Of a stretch of DNA of 56,889 nt, positions 54,027 to 56,889 are shown piece by piece. The DNA is from Caryophanales bacterium UBA6259 (GTDB lineage: Bacteria; Bacillota; Bacilli; Tepidibacillales; Tepidibacillaceae): assembly GCA_002441135.1 (NCBI GenBank), contig DJVJ01000056.1, forward strand, positions 1 through 56,889. The letters are read 5' to 3'. The notes beneath the pieces are model-generated. The model worked only from the letters and a program-made list of their open reading frames with translations. It searched no databases and was not told the origin of the DNA. The translations under genes were made by a program, and so were the position numbers. Every line of letters begins with the position of its first letter. Positions within the stretch are counted from its first letter, which is position 1.

Positions 54027-54260
54027 TTAAATAAAGTCTTTAATTTGTTCTCTAATCTCAACCCAAATATCCATTTGTAGTGAAACATCTTTAATCCGCT
54101 GTATAACATTATCTGATAGAGAAATATTTTCTTCACAAATGGTTGCACATATCTGTTCTAATGCTACTCCCCACTCGCTATGTTCCAGAAACTCATTTAC
54201 AGTTTCACGGTCGTGTTCAGGTAATCCCTCTAGTCATTCTACGATTGCTTTTATCTTCAT
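54027..54260 (-). pseudogene. MafI-like immunity gene with an in-frame stop
   Basis: The minus strand reads MKIKAIVE-stop-LEGLPEHDRETVNEF and continues to LEHSEWGVALEQICATICEE and ISLSDNVIQRIKDVS before the final stop. This is the pattern of MafI-family immunity proteins (LEGL, EWGVALE, IC-x-x-x-EE). Codon 9 is TGA (54234-54236). A single base change would restore a 77-residue frame, and no good internal start follows the stop. A sequencing error or a natural nonsense mutation is possible. No toxin gene is visible beside it. Confidence 0.65.
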
Positions 54261-54340
54261 TTCTATGTTCAACTTTATTCCACGCCCTATTAAATTTTTT
54301 TATTCTTATTACATTAACCTGCACCATTAGTTCAATAAGA

Positions 54341-54374
54341 AAAACAGCGATATTTCTAATAGAACGAATCGCTG
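54341..54374 (-). terminator. Terminator of the HAD phosphatase gene
   Basis: CAGCGAT (54345-54351) and ATCGCTG (54368-54374) form a stem. On the minus strand it is followed by TTTTT. It lies 22 bases past the stop of the HAD gene. Confidence 0.7.
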
Positions 54375-54395
54375 CTCGAACTTGGTATTTACAGT

Positions 54396-55169
54396 TTAAA
54401 TAATTCCATACTTTTTTAATGCGTAGTCTATTCCATCTTCAGTTGATGGTTTAGTAACAAAATCCGCAACATTTTTCAATTTTACGTTTCCATTCCCCAT
54501 TGCTATACCTAACCCTACTAATTCCAGCATGTCAATATCATTTTCACCGTCACCAAATGCGATAGCTTCCGATTTATCGATGCCAAAGAAATTTAAAGTT
54601 TTCATTATAGCTAAAGACTTTGAAACATCTTCTTGCAAAACATTTAGCACAAAGGGATGCCATCTTTTAAATGTTAGTTGCGGAAACTTTTGTTTATACC
54701 TTTCAACTGTTTCATCATTTGCAAATAAACACAATAAAAATACGTCTTCTTTATGAATTATGTCATTAGTTTTAGGGTACTCATTCAGAGACAAGGTTTC
54801 CTTTAAGGCCGTTAAGATTTCCTTCTCTTTTACACCGTTCATACTGAATTCTTCTGTATAGTATGACAAACCGTTATTTTGTAATTTGGCAAATTCCATA
54901 ACTTCTTGAATAACACTTTTATCCATTGGCACTTTATGTATAACCTCTTGAGTATGCTTCACGTATCCACCATTTGCTGTTATAAATGTTTCTATACCTA
55001 GTTCTTGTAGTTCCTTACACATTGATAAGGGTCTTCCAGTTGCAGCCACTACCTTTATCCCTTTGTTCTTCAAAGCTTTTATAGCTTCAATAGTAGAATG
55101 GGGAATGCTGCCATCCTCGTGATTTGTTATTGTTCCATCTATATCGAAAAAAACGATTTTATAACTCAT
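54396..55169 (-). CDS. Cof-type HAD-IIB phosphatase
   Basis: The 257-residue protein is a haloacid-dehalogenase phosphatase. Motif I is FFDIDGTITN (Asp nucleophile D9), with ATGRPLSM (motif II region), K184 or so (KSLAIMKTL) and motif IV FGDGENDIDML. The IIB cap domain lies between. Such Cof/YidA-type proteins dephosphorylate sugar phosphates or nucleotides. RBS AAGGAGAT. Substrate not assigned. Confidence 0.93.
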   Translation of the reverse strand: MSYKIVFFDIDGTITNHEDGSIPHSTIEAIKALKNKGIKVVAATGRPLSMCKELQELGIETFITANGGYVKHTQEVIHKVPMDKSVIQEVMEFAKLQNNGLSYYTEEFSMNGVKEKEILTALKETLSLNEYPKTNDIIHKEDVFLLCLFANDETVERYKQKFPQLTFKRWHPFVLNVLQEDVSKSLAIMKTLNFFGIDKSEAIAFGDGENDIDMLELVGLGIAMGNGNVKLKNVADFVTKPSTEDGIDYALKKYGII

Positions 55170-55338
55170 TAAAGATCTCCTTAAAATTAATAATAAAAGT
55201 AAATACCCTTCTTAATATTCGACCACCAAAAAGAGAATCCTTCTTCAACTCTTCTACTTTGTTAGCACAAGAAGGAAAAAATCCAATCAATTAAGTATTC
55301 TTCAAATCTTGCTATTCGTTTGTTTATTAACGGAGAAA

Positions 55339-55896
55339 CTATAACTTAAATCGATTTTTAATCATTGTAGCAACTTCTTCAGCACTAAGATTTGTATTAT
55401 CTATCCTCAAATAATTTTCCTTGCTAATTTCCCCTTCATTTGAATTTAATCTATGAGTATCCATGGTGCTCAATAAATTTTCTTCAGATTGTTTTATATT
55501 CCTTTTAGTAGGCTTTTGTTCCAATCTATTTGGTGTCTTATTCCGTCTAAGCCTTTCTTTCACATTAGCTTCTAACTCTATAAAGTATAAATCAGCTCCT
55601 TGAGAACTGAAGATACTACACATTTTCTCTACGTTTTCCCAATCCTCTTTTTGATTAAACGCCCAAACAATAGTAAATATCATTCCATACTTATCACTTT
55701 TGGAAAAAGACTTAAAAATTTCCTCTCGAAATAAGGTTGATAATCTCCACATTTCAGGGCTAAATCCGAAAAATGGCTCTAACAAATCAATTGTCATATG
55801 ATTGTGGAATAGTTTTAAGTCCGTAATTTTTGATAACTCTTGCCCCACAGTCATTTTTCCAACAGCTTGGGGTCCAAATAGTAAAACAAATTTCAA
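55339..55896 (-). CDS. P-loop kinase-like protein
   Basis: The 185-residue protein begins with a Walker A motif (VLLFGPQAVGKMTVGQ) and a lid-like Arg-rich segment (VKERLRRNKTPNRLEQKP), typical of small nucleoside or shikimate-kinase-like P-loop proteins of Bacillus. TTG start with GGGAGTGAG. Real substrate unknown; kinase function inferred from the P-loop only. Confidence 0.75.
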   Translation of the reverse strand: MKFVLLFGPQAVGKMTVGQELSKITDLKLFHNHMTIDLLEPFFGFSPEMWRLSTLFREEIFKSFSKSDKYGMIFTIVWAFNQKEDWENVEKMCSIFSSQGADLYFIELEANVKERLRRNKTPNRLEQKPTKRNIKQSEENLLSTMDTHRLNSNEGEISKENYLRIDNTNLSAEEVATMIKNRFKL

Positions 55897-55951
55897 TATA
55901 ACTCACTCCCTAATATTGTACATCCTCACCTTTGATGAGGTGTCATATTTC

Positions 55952-56557
55952 TCAAAAAAGATTAGGATCAAAGATTTGTATCTCGTTTATTACTCTCTCA
56001 CCATTTGTATCTATTATTATCGCAGAATGTTCTGGAATCCCAACTACCTTTTGATTTAACTCTCTTGATAAATCAATAAGTTTTTTATTCTTATCCTCTG
56101 AATAATGAGGGCATATAGAATATTCAACTAATCCAACTCCATTTGTATCTTTCAAACCGACTATATCGTCACTATTAGACGATTTTATATTCTGTCCTAA
56201 AATTACAGCTCCTGCGCTATTTCCTACAATAATTTTTTCTTTGTGGTTATTTAATAAAAACTCCGAAAATCCTGATTTCATAACTATATCTAACAGCTTA
56301 TACGTATTTCCACCTGCGATGAAGATAACTTTCGATTCATACGCAGCCTCCCAATTCTTATATAAATCTATGGCTACAATATTGGTTAGTCCATAATTCA
56401 TCATTTGACTTTTAAAAAAATATAAATATTCTTCATCTGATCTTGTCGTAGCAGATGGTATAAATCCAATTACATCTTTCTTATTTATATGAGAAATCCA
56501 TTCATTATCGATACTTTTTGATTCTGGATAATAAGAACCTCCGTTAAGAACGATCAT
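55952..56557 (-). CDS. Peptidase E-like protein (family S51)
   Basis: The 201-residue protein has the S51 nucleophile motif IIVGNSAGAVILG and FIAGGNTYKLLDI (oxyanion loop), as in alpha-aspartyl dipeptidase and cyanophycinase-related enzymes. The start is placed at the internal ATG (56557), preceded by AGGAGG on the minus strand; the longer frame has no RBS. Substrate is probably a small peptide, unproven. Confidence 0.85.
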   Translation of the reverse strand: MIVLNGGSYYPESKSIDNEWISHINKKDVIGFIPSATTRSDEEYLYFFKSQMMNYGLTNIVAIDLYKNWEAAYESKVIFIAGGNTYKLLDIVMKSGFSEFLLNNHKEKIIVGNSAGAVILGQNIKSSNSDDIVGLKDTNGVGLVEYSICPHYSEDKNKKLIDLSRELNQKVVGIPEHSAIIIDTNGERVINEIQIFDPNLF

Positions 56558-56815
56558 TATTTTACCTCCTGCTCTTTTATTAATTGACATGCAGCCATAC
56601 ATTTCGTTACCGACAATAAAATTGTAAATTACTATTTATGTATGGAAGTTGCAATTACTAAGTCTAAAATTCTTTACTCATTTATAATATTGCCTAAAAT
56701 CCCATTGGTTTTGTTACTACATTTCAATTCAACTTTCTTATTCATTACTCCTTCTAAAAGTTGGTAATTTTATAATATTAACATATAAAATTGGAAATAA
56801 TTGAATGATGGTCAA

Positions 56816-56848
56816 CTAAAAAAGGTGAAATCTTAAGATTCCACCTTC
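56816..56848 (-). terminator. Terminator of a minus-strand gene beyond the window
   Basis: AAGGTG-A-AATCTT pairs with AAGATT-C-CACCTT (56822-56847) with one mismatch. On the minus strand it is followed by TTTTTT. It indicates a minus-strand gene to the right of the window. The gap 56603-56815 holds no reading frame I can support. Confidence 0.75.
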
Positions 56849-56889
56849 ACTATGTTGTTGAGTGTTAATGTCAATCAAAAAGTTTACCA

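Noticed and set aside
54139..54403. Plus-strand frames of 63 and 86 codons near the broken immunity gene
   Set aside because: They are shadows of the minus-strand frame and the HAD terminator, without an RBS.
55238..55276. TCCTTCTT / AAGAAGGA inverted repeat between the HAD and P-loop genes
   Set aside because: The loop is over 20 bases and no convincing T-run follows, so it is not listed as a terminator.

Overview
The window is chromosomal DNA of a low-GC, endospore-forming member of the Bacillales, probably Bacillaceae-like. The evidence is the spore genes (cotE, spoVK and a YheC/YheD-type coat protein), the Bacillus-type GlnR and LexA regulators with their operators, strong GGAGG ribosome-binding sites, frequent TTG/GTG starts, and a gene order that follows the Bacillus cotE-mutS-mutL-miaA-hfq-spoVK-hflX-ynbB-glnR-glnA-lexA-yneA-yneB-ynzC block. 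Genus cannot be decided from what is visible. I saw no rRNA, tRNA, CRISPR array, insertion sequence or prophage.

Layout. (1) 1-18.6 kb is a conserved core: spore coat morphogenesis (cotE), mismatch repair (mutS, mutL), tRNA modification (miaA), an RsmJ-like methyltransferase, hfq, spoVK, hflX, nitrogen control (glnR-glnA with two GlnR operators) and the SOS pair lexA / yneA around LexA boxes. Embedded in it are less usual genes: a two-part amidoligase-like protein between cotE and mutS, a PrcB-like protein, a soluble chemoreceptor and an unknown 71-residue protein. (2) 18.7-31.5 kb is one eight-gene operon: a secreted/anchored protein, an ABC exporter pair, a coiled-coil membrane protein with a Gly/Ser linker, a MoxR AAA ATPase, a DUF58 protein and two large membrane VWA proteins. 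It is preceded by a sequence that looks like an ECF (SigM/SigW-type) sigma-factor promoter and is closed by a terminator. This is the most system-like part of the window. (3) 31.6-50.6 kb is metabolism and signalling: a tandem HD protein, malic enzyme, a MerR regulator beside acyl-CoA dehydrogenase and acyl-CoA ligase, a DUF2935 protein, an amidase, cytochrome bd-type oxidase (cydAB), threonine dehydratase, a beta-hydroxyacid dehydrogenase, an MFS transporter, an SDR, a CPBP protease, an alpha/beta hydrolase and an HD-GYP protein. (4) 50.8-56.9 kb is a looser accessory region on the minus strand: a YheC/YheD ATP-grasp protein, about 680 bp of gene-free DNA with a nested inverted repeat, an orphan 330-residue protein, a DUF4926 protein, a MafI-like immunity gene broken by a stop codon, a Cof-type HAD phosphatase, a P-loop kinase-like protein and a peptidase E homologue.

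How the parts may work together. GlnR controls glnRA in the classical autoregulatory loop. LexA represses itself and the divergent yneA cell-division inhibitor. The MerR protein probably controls the acyl-CoA degradation genes next to it, since a MerR-style dyad lies in front of acyl-CoA dehydrogenase. The MoxR/VWA/ABC operon is inferred to be an envelope-stress chaperone or export machine. Several start codons were placed from ribosome-binding sites and homologous N-termini (mutS, spoVK, hflX, glnR, glnA, moxR, malic enzyme, acyl-CoA dehydrogenase, cydA, cydB, the 44.1-kb dehydrogenase, the SDR and peptidase E).
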